NCBI RefSeq assembly: GCF_004123675.1
Contig: NZ_CP035417.1
Coordinates: 983,501-1,047,500 of the forward strand
Direction: 5' to 3'
Length of the DNA stretch: 64,000 nucleotides
Source: Leisingera sp. NJS204
GTDB lineage: Bacteria; Pseudomonadota; Alphaproteobacteria; Rhodobacterales; Rhodobacteraceae
The notes beneath the pieces are model-generated. The model searched no databases, was not told where the DNA came from, and saw only the letters and a program-made list of their open reading frames with translations. This document shows, one piece after another, positions 26,409-35,203 of this stretch; the first letter of the stretch is position 1, and the number at the start of each line of letters is the position of its first letter. The position numbers were made by a program, and so were the translations under genes.

Positions 26409-26785
26409 GCCATTAAGCCCTGTACCAAACCAATGATGGACCCAAGCGGCATCGGCCCTTCGATCAACACGCGCCACCCATCGGACAGCGTAATATCAAC
26501 CTTGTTTGCGGAAAGAACTGTGGCTGGCGTGGCAACAATATCCGGAACTGGATGGGAGGCTGCGGCCGACACATCCAATTCGATGAAAGGCGCATCCGCA
26601 GGCATGGCAAGATCTTCCGCATCCGGTGCAAAGCGCGGATCCTTCAACCAGTTGTGGATCATATTGGCATTGGCGCAATAACGCCGCGCAATCTGTGCAA
26701 CCGATGCCCCTGGAAGAACGGCCTGCTGGCAGATCTCCCGCTTTTCCTCATCAAACCACTTCCGGCGTTTTTTGCGATTACTCAT
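26405..26785 (-). CDS. tnpA: IS66 accessory protein TnpA
   Basis: The intact 126-residue protein has a helix-turn-helix near residues 25-48 ([20 protein letters not shown]) and a C-terminal [20 protein letters not shown] block as in IS66 TnpA. It overlaps the tnpB start. GGGGTCAGTT lies just upstream of ATG 26785. It is the only IS66 protein in the window that appears complete. Confidence 0.85.
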   Translation of the reverse strand: MSNRKKRRKWFDEEKREICQQAVLPGASVAQIARRYCANANMIHNWLKDPRFAPDAEDLAMPADAPFIELDVSAAASHPVPDIVATPATVLSANKVDITLSDGWRVLIEGPMPLGSIIGLVQGLMA

Positions 26786-26871
26786 AACTGACCCCTAAGT
26801 GTCCATTCAGCTAAGTGGACACTTAGATCACCGAGAAACGACGCGTGAGGTCGGGTTCATCGGACGCTCAC

Positions 26872-26995
26872 CATGCAAGTAGACGCACTTGTATTTCAGG
26901 CTCCGCCACAGACGTTCCACGAAGATGTTGATCCACTGCCCTGCAGGGCAGTGCGAAGCAATGTCCCGAGAGGGGAGGAACCGGCCTTTGCCATC
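26872..26995 (-). pseudogene. IS3 OrfB, catalytic-end piece with hairpin insertion
   Basis: On the minus strand: RMDGKGRFL, then a foreign stretch PSRDIASHCPAGQWI, then NIFVERLWRSLKYKCVYLH. In IS3 OrfB the normal order is RFL-DNIFVERLWRSLKYE, with the third catalytic Glu in NIFVE. The foreign residues come from alpha-E. The upstream part of OrfB is lost near 26995. Confidence 0.85.
26934..26973 (-). repeat. Hairpin insertion alpha-E beside the catalytic Glu of IS3 orfB
   Basis: A 40-bp alpha copy on the minus strand: CCTCTCGGGA start, ATTGCTTCGCA hairpin, then the perfect palindrome CTGCCCTGCAGGGCAG and TG. GAT follows. The net gain is 42 bp, so the frame stays open across it. Confidence 0.88.
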
Positions 26996-27419
26996 CATCC
27001 GCTGGCGTCGAACTTGAAGATGCGCTGAGCATCGCCGAGCAAATCGACATTTGAACCAAGTTGGCGGGCGGCACGTGCCGTTTGCCAATCCGGACCAGAC
27101 CTGCGCTCGCGCCGCAGCAGTGGGCCGGGTCGGAGAAGCGCTCAAGCGGGAAATCGCGGGGTTGGGATTGGGCGGACCACCCCAGGTCTATGGGGATTTG
27201 AGCCGGTTGTTTGCCTTGGATTTTGCGGAGCTGGATGAGGCGGCAGCACTCTTGCAGGCGGCCTCAGCATAGGTTTTGCGGGCTTTGCTCAACATGCGTT
27301 GTATCCTGCGGTTTTCGTGACCTTCTGAACCACGGGCATCTGGGTTCCGGCCATGCCGGTGGGGTCGCAACCGGTTTTGAGCGCGGTTGAGATTGGACTT
27401 CCGGTTTTTGGCGCGCGTG
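26996..27419. other. Region between IS3 and IS91 remnants
   Basis: Short open frames exist on both strands, but none resembles a known protein and codon use gives no clear favourite. It probably holds the terminal DNA of the IS91-type element and scraps from earlier insertions. Confidence 0.35.
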
Positions 27420-28245
27420 TCATGCAGAAGCCCTCGCTGTTCCTGGCGGCGCTCTGGGGCGCCGTTCTGGCGCCATGGTTTCGACGATGACCAACCGCCC
27501 GCCGCAGCAGGGGCATGGCAGCGCGAGGACGCTGGCAAGTGCATCGGATGCATCGATATTGTCATCGCGAGCGTGACCCTGATCTGATCTTTCGGCCCCG
27601 AGCAGTTCCTTGATCCTGGCGATATTGGCGGCACGGTTGCCATTCCCGAAGAAGCCGTAGTGGCGGATGCGATGCTGCCCCTTGGGCAGGACATGGATCA
27701 GGAACCGGCGGATGAACTCGCCGGTCTTGAGGGTCATGGTGGTATGCCGCCCGGGACCGTTGACGCGGTAATCCTTGACGCGGAAGGTGACGCTCCGGCT
27801 GTCCATGCGGATCAGGCGGCTGTTGGAGATCGCGACACGGTGGGTGTAGCGCGATAGGTATGCCAGCACGGCCCTGGGTCCGGCGAAGGGCTCCTTGGCA
27901 TACACAACCCAATCGATCTTGCGCAGCGGTCGCAGGAAAGCGTCGAAGGCCGCGCGATCGACAAGCCCGGCATGATCGCCGAAGAAATGCAGCTTCCCGG
28001 CTTTGTGCAGCCGGGCCAGCCCGTCCAGGATGAGGCGCCGGTAGAGGCGGGACAGCACCGGACAGAGAGGAAGAAATTCCTGCGGCAGGCGACCCAACCG
28101 GTGCCATCGGCAGACAGGCCACCGCCCGGTACGATCATGTGGACATGCGGATGGTGCGTCATCGCCGAGCCCATCGTGTCGAAGACGCGCCTCCGGCACG
28201 ATGTGTGCAGGACGGATGTGATGCCGGCCCGGACGCCAAGGTGCT
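27420..28245 (-). pseudogene. IS91-family transposase, broken
   Basis: Minus-strand blocks LGVRAGITSVLHT and THHPHVHMIVPGGGLSADGT (the HUH motif HPHVH of rolling-circle transposases), then FAGPRAVLAYLSRYTHRVAI, the end of IS91 proteins with LPCPCCGGRLVIVET. The N-terminal zinc-binding part is missing, replaced by the recombinase fragment upstream. The gamma-3 insertion replaces the Trp of VLHTWGSAM, and one base is lost near 28090 after VACRRNFFL. Confidence 0.88.
28174..28201 (-). repeat. Hairpin insertion gamma-3 in the IS91 transposase
   Basis: On the minus strand TCGTGCCGGAGGCGCGTC then TTCGACACGA. The outer arms TCGTG and CACGA pair. It aligns with gamma-1 (TCGTGCCGCAGGCACGCC). Net gain is 27 bp in frame, about 10 residues before the HUH motif. 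Confidence 0.7.
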
Positions 28246-28846
28246 TGGATCCGGGCACGCCCGGGTCCTGGCTCGCGGGGCGTTGGGTCCACCACTCGCG
28301 CAACAAACCCAGAATGTCCCCGGGCAACATCACGTTGCGATCCTTGCGGCCTTTGGCCTGCACAATGCGGATGATCTTCTGTTCCCCGTCGATATCGCCG
28401 ACCTTCAGCCGGACGACCTCGCCCGCGCGCATGCCGCACCCATAGGCGAGCGACAGCATTACGCGCGCCTTCAGGCCGGGCGCCATGGCCAGAACGCGTT
28501 TGACCTCGTTGCGGCTCAGCACCAGCGGCACCTTCACCGGTTCCTTCAGGTGGAAAACCTCGGCTGCCAGATCATGCCGCCGCAGGGTGACCCGGAACAG
28601 AAACTTCACCCCGGTCTTGGTTTGGTTGCGGGTACAAATGCTGGTCCCGGTCTCGATCAGATGCTGCTGGAAGTGCTTCACGTCATCCGGTGAAGCTGTG
28701 TCCGGAGATCGCCCGAGCCAGGAGGCAAACCGCTTGCAGGCCCGCAGGTGGCTGGTCTGCGCGGCTGGTCCGAGATTGCGTGCCGACATATCCGCGATCA
28801 TGCGGCTACGAAGCGGTGTCGTCGGTGTAGGATGCTGAATGGTCAT
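28246..28846 (-). pseudogene. Tyrosine recombinase, N-terminal part, fused to IS91
   Basis: A phage-integrase-type protein starts MTIQHPTPTTPLRSRMIADM, with a SAM-like core-binding domain (SHLRACKRFASWLGRSPDTA) and the first catalytic Arg region LAYGCGMRAGEVVRLKVGDI. It stops after REWWTQRP at the join with IS91, so the HxxR and Tyr residues are absent. Such recombinases normally lie next to IS91-type transposases. The fusion is in frame, so one deletion removed the end of one gene and the start of the other. Confidence 0.85.
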
Positions 28847-29376
28847 GGCGAAACCCTCTGTCAATCGAGGTAAAATCACCTCGACCAACAGCACACACCC
28901 GACATCGAAAACCGCGAAACAAATCCCGGTTCAGCGCAACGCCTGCCACACAGAACCCCTATCGCTGAGCGATTTAGTGCCTGAGCCCGTTTTACCAAAT
29001 GCTGCGCAGCGCATTAACTGGTGCGAAGCCGACGTTGGCCGCGGTAAGATCGGCGCTGTTTTCTGAATGCCGTCTACCTCAACCCTGCAGTGCGGCCCGG
29101 GAATCTCCAGTTCGTTTCAGACGCTGCATCTATGCTGCACGACCATGATCAACAGCTTCATCTCTCGCAGCTTGCGGACACTCTCAATCCAGAAATACCG
29201 CATGGAGCAGGTTATCAGGCGGAGGCATGGCTGACCGGTGCGACATTGGTGATGGCCTGGTTCCTTGGATGGCAACCGGGTTGCCAATACCCACTGCGGG
29301 GGACTGTGCCCGCAAGGCAACCTGGAAGAAGCTGGGAGCCAGCAATGGAAACCCCGCCACATTCAGGAGAGTCCAG
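28847..29376. other. Intergenic stretch before the aminotransferase
   Basis: I see no recognisable gene. The first 200 bp may be the IS91 element end. A plus-strand frame ending LPNAAQRINWCEADVGRGK at 29066 has no family I know. CAGGAGAG at 29363-29370 is the ribosome site of the next gene. Confidence 0.35.
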
Positions 29377-30765
29377 ATGAGTGTTCCCGAACCGCAGACC
29401 GTATGGGCACAGGACCGCGCCCATCTTCTGCACCCCTACACGGATTTTGCCGCCTTTGCCGAAGAAGGCAGCCATGTCATCGCGCGTGCCCAGGGCATGC
29501 ATGTCATCGATACCGAGGGCAACCGGCTGCTGGACGGCATTGCCGGGCTGTGGTGCGTGAACATCGGCCATGGCCGCGAGGAGATGGCCGAGACCATCGC
29601 CAAACAGGTGATGGACATGCAGTATTACAACCCGTTCGGGCACAGCACCAATGTGCCGGCGGCCCAGCTGGGCGCCAAGCTGGCGGAATTGGCGCCGGGG
29701 GATCTGAACCACATCTATTACACCTGCGGCGGCTCCACCGCCAATGATGCCGCAGTCCGGCTGGTCCACTACTACTTTGACATGAAGGGCCAGCACCGGA
29801 AGAAAAAGATCATCTCGCGGCAGAACGGCTACCATGGCGCCACCTATGTGGCGGCCTCGCTCACCGGCATCCATGGGACCAAATACGGTTTCGACCGGAT
29901 TGGCGAGGAGTTCATCAGCCACGTTTCCGAAGCCAATCTCTATGCCAAGCCGGAGGGTTGGAGCGATGCGGATTATTGCGACCATTTGGTGCGCGAGTTC
30001 GAAGCCCGCATTCAACAGCTGGGCCCTGACAATGTGGCCGCTTTCATCGCCGAACCGATCATGGGTGCCGGCGGTGTGCTGGTTGCGCCCGCGGGCTACC
30101 ACAAGCGCATGTATGAAGTCTGCAAGCGCCACGGCATGCTCTATATTGCTGATGAGGTGGTCACCGGCTTTGGCCGTCTGGGGGAGTGGTTCACCTCGGA
30201 AACGCTGTATGGCTATACGCCGGACATCCTGGTCTGCGCCAAGGGGCTGACTTCGGGCTATATCCCGCTGGGGGCAACGCTGATCTCGGATGAGATTTAC
30301 GGCATCATCGCCAGGCCGCAGTGTGAGGGCGGCGTATTCTCAATGGGGCTGACCTTTTTCGGGCATCCCGTGGCCTGCGCGGCGGCGCTCAAGAACATCG
30401 AGATCATCGAGCGCGAAGGCATTCTGGATCATGTGCGGACGGTTGGCCCTTATCTTCAGGAAAGCGCCCAATCTCTGCTCAATCTGCCGATTGTGGGCGA
30501 TGTGCGTGGCAGCCATCTGATGCTGGGCATCGATCTGGTTGCCGACAAGGCAAGCAAGGCCCCGCTCGATCTGTCCGAGCAAGCAGCCAGCAAGGTGTTC
30601 AAGGGCTGCATGGAGCGGGGCGTCATCGTGCGCCCGGTTGGCGACCGGCTCGTCCTGTCACCGCCGCTGATCATCAACAGGGAGCAATGCGACCAGCTGA
30701 TCGGGGCTGTTGCCGGCTCAATCAAGGACTTCATTGAGCCAGGAGTGAATGCATGCGACAGATAA
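29377..30765 (+). CDS. Class III aminotransferase, probably putrescine/polyamine:pyruvate type
   Basis: The 462-residue PLP enzyme is of the omega-aminotransferase family (SpuC-like). HVIDTEGNRLLDGIAGLWCV is the family N-terminal block. IADEVVTGFGRLGEWF carries the cofactor Asp, and ILVCAKGLTSGYIPLGAT carries the PLP lysine near residue 288. ATG 29377 follows CAGGAGAG; longer in-frame starts have no ribosome site. The stop overlaps the next gene by 13 bp. Beside N-carbamoylputrescine amidase and agmatine deiminases, the likely reaction is putrescine to 4-aminobutanal. The substrate is inferred from context. Confidence 0.88.
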   Translation: MSVPEPQTVWAQDRAHLLHPYTDFAAFAEEGSHVIARAQGMHVIDTEGNRLLDGIAGLWCVNIGHGREEMAETIAKQVMDMQYYNPFGHSTNVPAAQLGAKLAELAPGDLNHIYYTCGGSTANDAAVRLVHYYFDMKGQHRKKKIISRQNGYHGATYVAASLTGIHGTKYGFDRIGEEFISHVSEANLYAKPEGWSDADYCDHLVREFEARIQQLGPDNVAAFIAEPIMGAGGVLVAPAGYHKRMYEVCKRHGMLYIADEVVTGFGRLGEWFTSETLYGYTPDILVCAKGLTSGYIPLGATLISDEIYGIIARPQCEGGVFSMGLTFFGHPVACAAALKNIEIIEREGILDHVRTVGPYLQESAQSLLNLPIVGDVRGSHLMLGIDLVADKASKAPLDLSEQAASKVFKGCMERGVIVRPVGDRLVLSPPLIINREQCDQLIGAVAGSIKDFIEPGVNACDR

Positions 30766-31634
30766 CGCTTGCTGCATCCCAGATGGCCTGCAGCTGGGAC
30801 ATCGACGAAAACATCACCAAGGCTGAGGCGCTGGTGTCCAATGCCGCCGAAGCAGGGGCCCAGGTTATCCTGCTGCAGGAGCTGTTCGAAACGCCCTATT
30901 TCTGTCTTGAACAGTCACTAGACCACCTGCAGCTCGCCCGGCCGCTCGAGCAAAGCCGGGTGGTGTCGCATTTTGCGTCGCTGGCGCGGAAACTGGGTGT
31001 GGTGCTGCCAATCTCCTATTACGAGGAGGCAGGGCTGGCGCGCTACAACTCGCTGGCCATCGCCGATGCTGACGGGACCATCCTGACCAACTACCGTAAA
31101 ACCCATATTCCGCAGGCACCGGGATATGAGGAGAAATTCTATTTCTCGCCGGGCGACAGCGGCTTTCAGGTGGTTGAAACCCGCTTTGGCCGCGTCGGCT
31201 GCGGCATCTGCTGGGACCAGTGGTTCCCGGAAACCGCCCGCTGCCTGGCGCTGCAGGGGGCTGAGGTGCTGCTGTTCCCGACCGCCATCGGCACCGAACC
31301 GAAGAACCCTGAATTGGACAGCAGCGGCCATTGGCGGCGCACGATGCAGGGCCACGCCGCGGCAAACATGATCCCGGTGGTGGCGTCCAACCGCGTGGGC
31401 ACCGAACAGGGTGGCGAAACAGCCGGTGTCTTTTACGGCACCTCCTTCATCGCGGGCTATACTGGAGAGATTCTAGCGGACGCCAACCGCACGGAGGAAA
31501 CCGTCATCACGGCAGCTGTCGATCTGGACGCCGCCGCGCGCTACCGCAGTGCCTGGGGGGTGTTCCGGGACCGCAGGCCGCATATGTACGGGGCGCTGCG
31601 TACCTTGGACGGCGAAACAGGGGCACTGCGATGA
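30753..31634 (+). CDS. aguB: N-carbamoylputrescine amidase
   Basis: The 293-residue nitrilase-superfamily hydrolase splits N-carbamoylputrescine to putrescine, CO2 and ammonia. The catalytic triad is visible: Glu in ILLQELFETPYF near residue 43, Lys in NYRKTHIPQAPGY near 114, and Cys in GCGICWDQWFPE near 152. PGYEEKFYFSPGD and GTEPKNPELDSSGHW are specific to the AguB group. It overlaps the aminotransferase at its start and the GNAT gene (ATGA, 31631-31634) at its end, so the three are coupled. AguA partners lie at 32130 and 40082. Confidence 0.92.
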   Translation: MRQITLAASQMACSWDIDENITKAEALVSNAAEAGAQVILLQELFETPYFCLEQSLDHLQLARPLEQSRVVSHFASLARKLGVVLPISYYEEAGLARYNSLAIADADGTILTNYRKTHIPQAPGYEEKFYFSPGDSGFQVVETRFGRVGCGICWDQWFPETARCLALQGAEVLLFPTAIGTEPKNPELDSSGHWRRTMQGHAAANMIPVVASNRVGTEQGGETAGVFYGTSFIAGYTGEILADANRTEETVITAAVDLDAAARYRSAWGVFRDRRPHMYGALRTLDGETGALR

Positions 31635-32092
31635 CAAACTTGCTGACGATCCGAGCGGTTGAACAAAGCGACCGTGAATGCTGGGACCGCCTTTGGACCG
31701 GCTACCTCACCTTTTACAAGGCTACGCTGCCGGCGCGCATCTACGACAGCAGCTTTGCAAGGCTGCTGTCGGCGGATGCGCGGGAATACAGCGGCCTGAT
31801 TGCTGAACTGAATGGCGAAGCCGTTGGACTCGCCCATTATTTGCTGCACCGCGACATGTGGTCGGTGGAAGATACCTGCTATCTTCAGGATCTGTTTGTC
31901 GATCCGCAGGCGCGTGGAGCCGGTATCGGGCGGGCTTTGATCGATGAAGTGGCGCGGCGGGGGGCGGCCGAAGGTGCCTCTGTCCTCTACTGGCACACGC
32001 AGGAATTCAATCACACTGCACGCAAGCTCTACGACCGGATTGCCGCGCTCACACCTTTTGTGAAGTACGACAAGCCCCTCTCCCGCAACTGA
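31631..32092 (+). CDS. GNAT-family N-acetyltransferase
   Basis: The 153-residue protein has the acetyl-CoA motif YLQDLFVDPQARGAGIGRAL near residues 85-104, then ALIDEVARRGAAEGASVLYW and the family end NHTARKLYDRIA. It is cotranscribed with aguB, so it may acetylate a polyamine or detoxify a pathway amine, but nothing in the sequence fixes the substrate. Confidence 0.85.
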   Translation: MTNLLTIRAVEQSDRECWDRLWTGYLTFYKATLPARIYDSSFARLLSADAREYSGLIAELNGEAVGLAHYLLHRDMWSVEDTCYLQDLFVDPQARGAGIGRALIDEVARRGAAEGASVLYWHTQEFNHTARKLYDRIAALTPFVKYDKPLSRN

Positions 32093-32096
32093 AACA

Positions 32097-32122
32097 GGGG
32101 CCAAGCAATTGGCCCCTTCTTT
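32097..32122. terminator. Terminator between convergent genes
   Basis: Perfect arms GGGGCCAA and TTGGCCCC around GCAA, with a T-run on the plus strand. It ends the aminotransferase-aguB-GNAT transcript and lies just beyond the stop of the convergent agmatine-deiminase gene. Confidence 0.9.
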
Positions 32123-32129
32123 TTTGCTC

Positions 32130-33242
32130 TCAAACCGCGGGCACCTGCTGGGTGATGCAATGCACCCCGCCACCGCCGCCGCCGATCATGCGGCCTGAAA
32201 CGCCCACAACGCGACGGCCGGGGAAAGCCTCGCGCAGGATGGCGAGGGGCTGGTCATCCTCGCCCTTCCTGCCGGACACCGGAACGACTACAGCGCCATT
32301 ACAGATGTAGAAGTTCATGTGAACAACGTCATAGCTGGTCAACGGGATCTCAATAACCTCGAAGCGCCGCCCGTGGACGCCGGTTTCCTGCTGCAGGATG
32401 CGCTTGGCATCCTGGGTGATTTCGTAGTTCGGATCGGAGCGGTCATCGGTTGTGTGCAGCAGCACGACGCCCGGCGCGGCAAAGGCTGCCATGCCGTCCA
32501 CGTGCCCGTCGGTGACCGGGTCCGGGGTGAGGCCGCGAGGCAGCCAGATCACCTTCTGAACACCCAGACCCGCCTTCAGCTCTGCCTCCACCTGGGCTTT
32601 GCTCCAGCCAGGATTGCGGTTCTTGTGCAGCAGGCATTCCTCGGTGGTCAGCAGGGTGCCCTGGCCGTCCACCGCCACAGCGCCGCCTTCCAGCACCAGA
32701 TCGGACGTATACATTGGCAGGCCAAGGTGTGCCGCAAACCGGCCTTTTGCCAGCGTGTCGTGTTTGTAGGGCGGAAACTTGCGGCCCCAGCCGTTGAAGG
32801 TAAATCCAGCGATCCGGCGCGCGCCTTGCGCGTTCTGCACAATCATCGGCCCGCTGTCGCGCGACCAGGCATCGTTCAGCGGCATTTCGATCAGGCTGAT
32901 CTCCGAGGACAACAGCTTTTTCGCCGTTGCCATATCGCGCCGCCGCACTGCCATGGTGACGGGCTCATACTCCGCCACGGTATTGGCCGCCTCCGCCCAT
33001 TCCTTGCGCGCAGCGTTGAGCTGGTTGGGATACCAGTTCTGCGGCGGCGGGAATTGCATCAGCGTGCGCTCGTGCCGGACCCATTCGGCGGGAAAGGCAA
33101 ATCCGTCCGCACCCGCGCTGCCCGGAATGATCTCAGCCCCGGTTTTGGCGTAGTTCACAGACCGGGCTGCCGCGGCAGGGCTTGCTGTCAGCGCACCGGA
33201 TAGCGCCGCCGCCCCGGAGGCGAGAAAGTTTCGTCGGTTCAT
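32130..33242 (-). CDS. Agmatine deiminase family protein with Tat signal
   Basis: The 370-residue protein starts MNRRNFLASGAAALSGALTA, a twin-arginine signal with an AAAA cleavage region near residue 26, so it should be exported folded. The mature part is a guanidine-group-modifying enzyme: WSRDSGPMIV, TDGHVDGMAAF and the nucleophile Cys in GGGGVHCITQQ are all present. Agmatine deiminase makes N-carbamoylputrescine and ammonia. A periplasmic form is unusual and would act outside the cytoplasm, next to the ABC uptake system 17 bp downstream. The longer frame from 33410 overlaps no ribosome site. Confidence 0.88.
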   Translation of the reverse strand: MNRRNFLASGAAALSGALTASPAAAARSVNYAKTGAEIIPGSAGADGFAFPAEWVRHERTLMQFPPPQNWYPNQLNAARKEWAEAANTVAEYEPVTMAVRRRDMATAKKLLSSEISLIEMPLNDAWSRDSGPMIVQNAQGARRIAGFTFNGWGRKFPPYKHDTLAKGRFAAHLGLPMYTSDLVLEGGAVAVDGQGTLLTTEECLLHKNRNPGWSKAQVEAELKAGLGVQKVIWLPRGLTPDPVTDGHVDGMAAFAAPGVVLLHTTDDRSDPNYEITQDAKRILQQETGVHGRRFEVIEIPLTSYDVVHMNFYICNGAVVVPVSGRKGEDDQPLAILREAFPGRRVVGVSGRMIGGGGGGVHCITQQVPAV

Positions 33243-33258
33243 ATCAGGGGTTCCTTGT

Positions 33259-34188
33259 TCAGATGCCGGCTTCGGACGCGCCAAGCGAAGGGTCGAGGTG
33301 GTCGCGCAGGCTATCGCCAAGCAGGTTGAAGCCGATTGCAACCAGGGCAATCGCGCCGCCGGGGAACACCGCCAGCCACCACGAGGCCGGCTGGTGAGTG
33401 AGGCTGTCAAAGATCATCGCGCCCCATTCCGGCGTTGGCGGCTGCGCACCCAGCCCAAGGAACGACAGTCCGGATGCCGCCAGGATCACAAAGCCCACGT
33501 CGGTGGTGGCCTGGACGATCACCAAGGGCCAGACCATCGGCAGCAGGTCCGAGAAGATCAGCCGCAGGTGCGAGGCGCCCATGCAGCGGGCGGCGGCAAT
33601 GAACTCCTGCTCTTTCAGCGACAGGATGCGGCTGCGGATCAACCGGGCGTACCAGGGCCAGAACACCGCCGACAGGGCAATGGTGGTCGACAGCATCCCG
33701 CCGCCAAAGCTGGCGGCAATTGCCGCCGCCAGGATCAGCGCAGGGAATGCCAGGAACAGGTCGGTCACCCGCATCAGGATCTCATCCGCCAGCCCGCCGG
33801 CATAGCCCGCAATCAGCCCGAAGCTGGTGCCGATCACCGCAGCAACCGTCAGCACGGCAAAGGACACCGACAGCGAGATCCAGGACCCGGCCACCACCCG
33901 CGCCAGCATGTCCCGGCCGATCTTGTCTGTGCCCATCCAGTGCTCTGCCGAGGGCGGATCAAGCCGCGCCCGGATGTTCATCTTCAGCGGATCAAAGGCG
34001 GTGATATACGTGTCCATCGCATAGGCACCGAAGGCAAGAAGCGAGATCGTCAGCACCAGGGTGACAATTGCCACTGCCAGAGCAGCCTGGCCCGATGAAC
34101 TGGCAAAACCGGCAACCGGGCGGATGATGCGGCCCAGGGTTTTTGGCAGGCGGGTGCGAGACGGGGGCAAAGAGGTTTCAGCGCTCAT
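33259..34188 (-). CDS. ABC transporter permease, DppC/OppC type
   Basis: The 309-residue inner-membrane permease has six spans. HWMGTDKIGRDMLARVVAGS near residue 85 is the OppC_N signature, and the EAA loop AARCMGASHLRLIFSDLLP is near 205. It forms the channel with the DppB-type subunit, whose stop overlaps its start (ATGA, 34185-34188). Gene order is binding protein, permease B, permease C, then the Tat-exported deiminase, all leftward, with the ATPases divergent. Confidence 0.92.
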   Translation of the reverse strand: MSAETSLPPSRTRLPKTLGRIIRPVAGFASSSGQAALAVAIVTLVLTISLLAFGAYAMDTYITAFDPLKMNIRARLDPPSAEHWMGTDKIGRDMLARVVAGSWISLSVSFAVLTVAAVIGTSFGLIAGYAGGLADEILMRVTDLFLAFPALILAAAIAASFGGGMLSTTIALSAVFWPWYARLIRSRILSLKEQEFIAAARCMGASHLRLIFSDLLPMVWPLVIVQATTDVGFVILAASGLSFLGLGAQPPTPEWGAMIFDSLTHQPASWWLAVFPGGAIALVAIGFNLLGDSLRDHLDPSLGASEAGI

Positions 34189-35192
34189 GTCAGATCCACC
34201 CGCGGGTCGAGGAAGGAATAGCTCAGATCAACCAGGAAGTTGATCAGCGTATAGGCCATCGACACCACCAGGGTGATGGCCATGATGGCGTTATAGTCGG
34301 AGGCCGAGATTGCATTGGCGGTGTAGCGGCCCAGCCCCGGCCAGTCGAAGATCAGCTCGATGAACACCGCGCCGGAAATCAGCAGCCCGGTGTTCAGCCC
34401 GAAGATGGTGACGATCGGCAGCAGCGCATTACCCAGCGCATGTTTGAAATAGACCCGGACCGGCGAAATTCCTTTGGCGCGCGCGGTGCGGATGAAATCC
34501 TGCGACAGCACCTCCAGAAGCGAGGTCCGCACCACCCGGATGGTGATCGCCATGGACGGGATCGCCAGCACAGCAACCGGCAGGACCATATGGTGCAGTG
34601 CGTCAGTGAACAGGTCGAACCGGCCCGCAATCAGGCTGTCGATGGTCATGAAACCGGTGACAAACTCAGGCGCTGCAATCCCGGTGCCAAGCCGTCCGCC
34701 AAAGGGCACCAGCCCCAGGGTAGCAAAGAAGATCAGCTGGCAGACCAGCGCAATCCAGAAGTCTGGCACTGACAGGCCCAGAACCGCCACGCTGCGCACG
34801 CCGGCATCCGCGGGCCGGCCGCTTTTGACCGCGGCCATAGTGCCCAGCAGCACCCCCAGAACCAGTGAGATCAGCCCCGCCGCAATGACAAGTTCCAGCG
34901 TTGCAGGAAAAAAGGCCTGGATGTCCTCGGATATAGGCCGCCTGGTAACAACCGAGCGTCCGAAATCGCCCTGCAGCACGTTGCCTGCATAGGCCGCGAA
35001 TTGCGTGGTGACCGGGTCATCCAGGCCAAGCCGCTCGCGCACCGCAGCCACGGCCTCTGCATCGGCGCGGGCGCCGGCGATCAGGCGCGCGGGATCGCCC
35101 GGCAACAGCCGGGCGAGCGCAAAGGTCATCAGCACAACACCTGTCAGCAGAACCAGGGTGGCTGCCGTGCGCCTGAGAATGAAACGCAGCAT
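34185..35192 (-). CDS. ABC transporter permease, DppB/OppB type
   Basis: The 335-residue permease starts MLRFILRRTAATLVLLTGVV, typical of DppB, with six spans. The family loop RTARAKGISPVRVYFKHALG near residue 235 is the ATPase contact. FDWPGLGRYTANAISASDYN near the end is characteristic. The start lies 12 bp after the binding-protein stop. Confidence 0.92.
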   Translation of the reverse strand: MLRFILRRTAATLVLLTGVVLMTFALARLLPGDPARLIAGARADAEAVAAVRERLGLDDPVTTQFAAYAGNVLQGDFGRSVVTRRPISEDIQAFFPATLELVIAAGLISLVLGVLLGTMAAVKSGRPADAGVRSVAVLGLSVPDFWIALVCQLIFFATLGLVPFGGRLGTGIAAPEFVTGFMTIDSLIAGRFDLFTDALHHMVLPVAVLAIPSMAITIRVVRTSLLEVLSQDFIRTARAKGISPVRVYFKHALGNALLPIVTIFGLNTGLLISGAVFIELIFDWPGLGRYTANAISASDYNAIMAITLVVSMAYTLINFLVDLSYSFLDPRVDLT

Positions 35193-35203
35193 TCAGACAC
35201 CCC

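Larger units (their letters stand above)
24223..26871. mobile_element. Chimeric IS66-family element inside an IS3 orfB
   Basis: An exact 8-bp duplication CATGCAAG flanks it (24215-24222 and 26872-26879). The left end reads GTAAGCGTTGTGCCTGG and belongs with the first IS66 type, including its tnpA start. The right end read inward is GTGAGCGTCCGATGAACCCG. TGAACCCGACCT also occurs inverted at about 24525, where a second IS66 type begins, running leftward with its own tnpC, tnpB and tnpA. The element is therefore a fusion of two IS66 types inside one target duplication. Confidence 0.85.

Noticed and set aside
27051-27272. Plus-strand frame of 73 codons between IS3 and IS91 remnants.
   Set aside because: It lies in terminal IS DNA and has no recognisable family, so I do not call it a gene.
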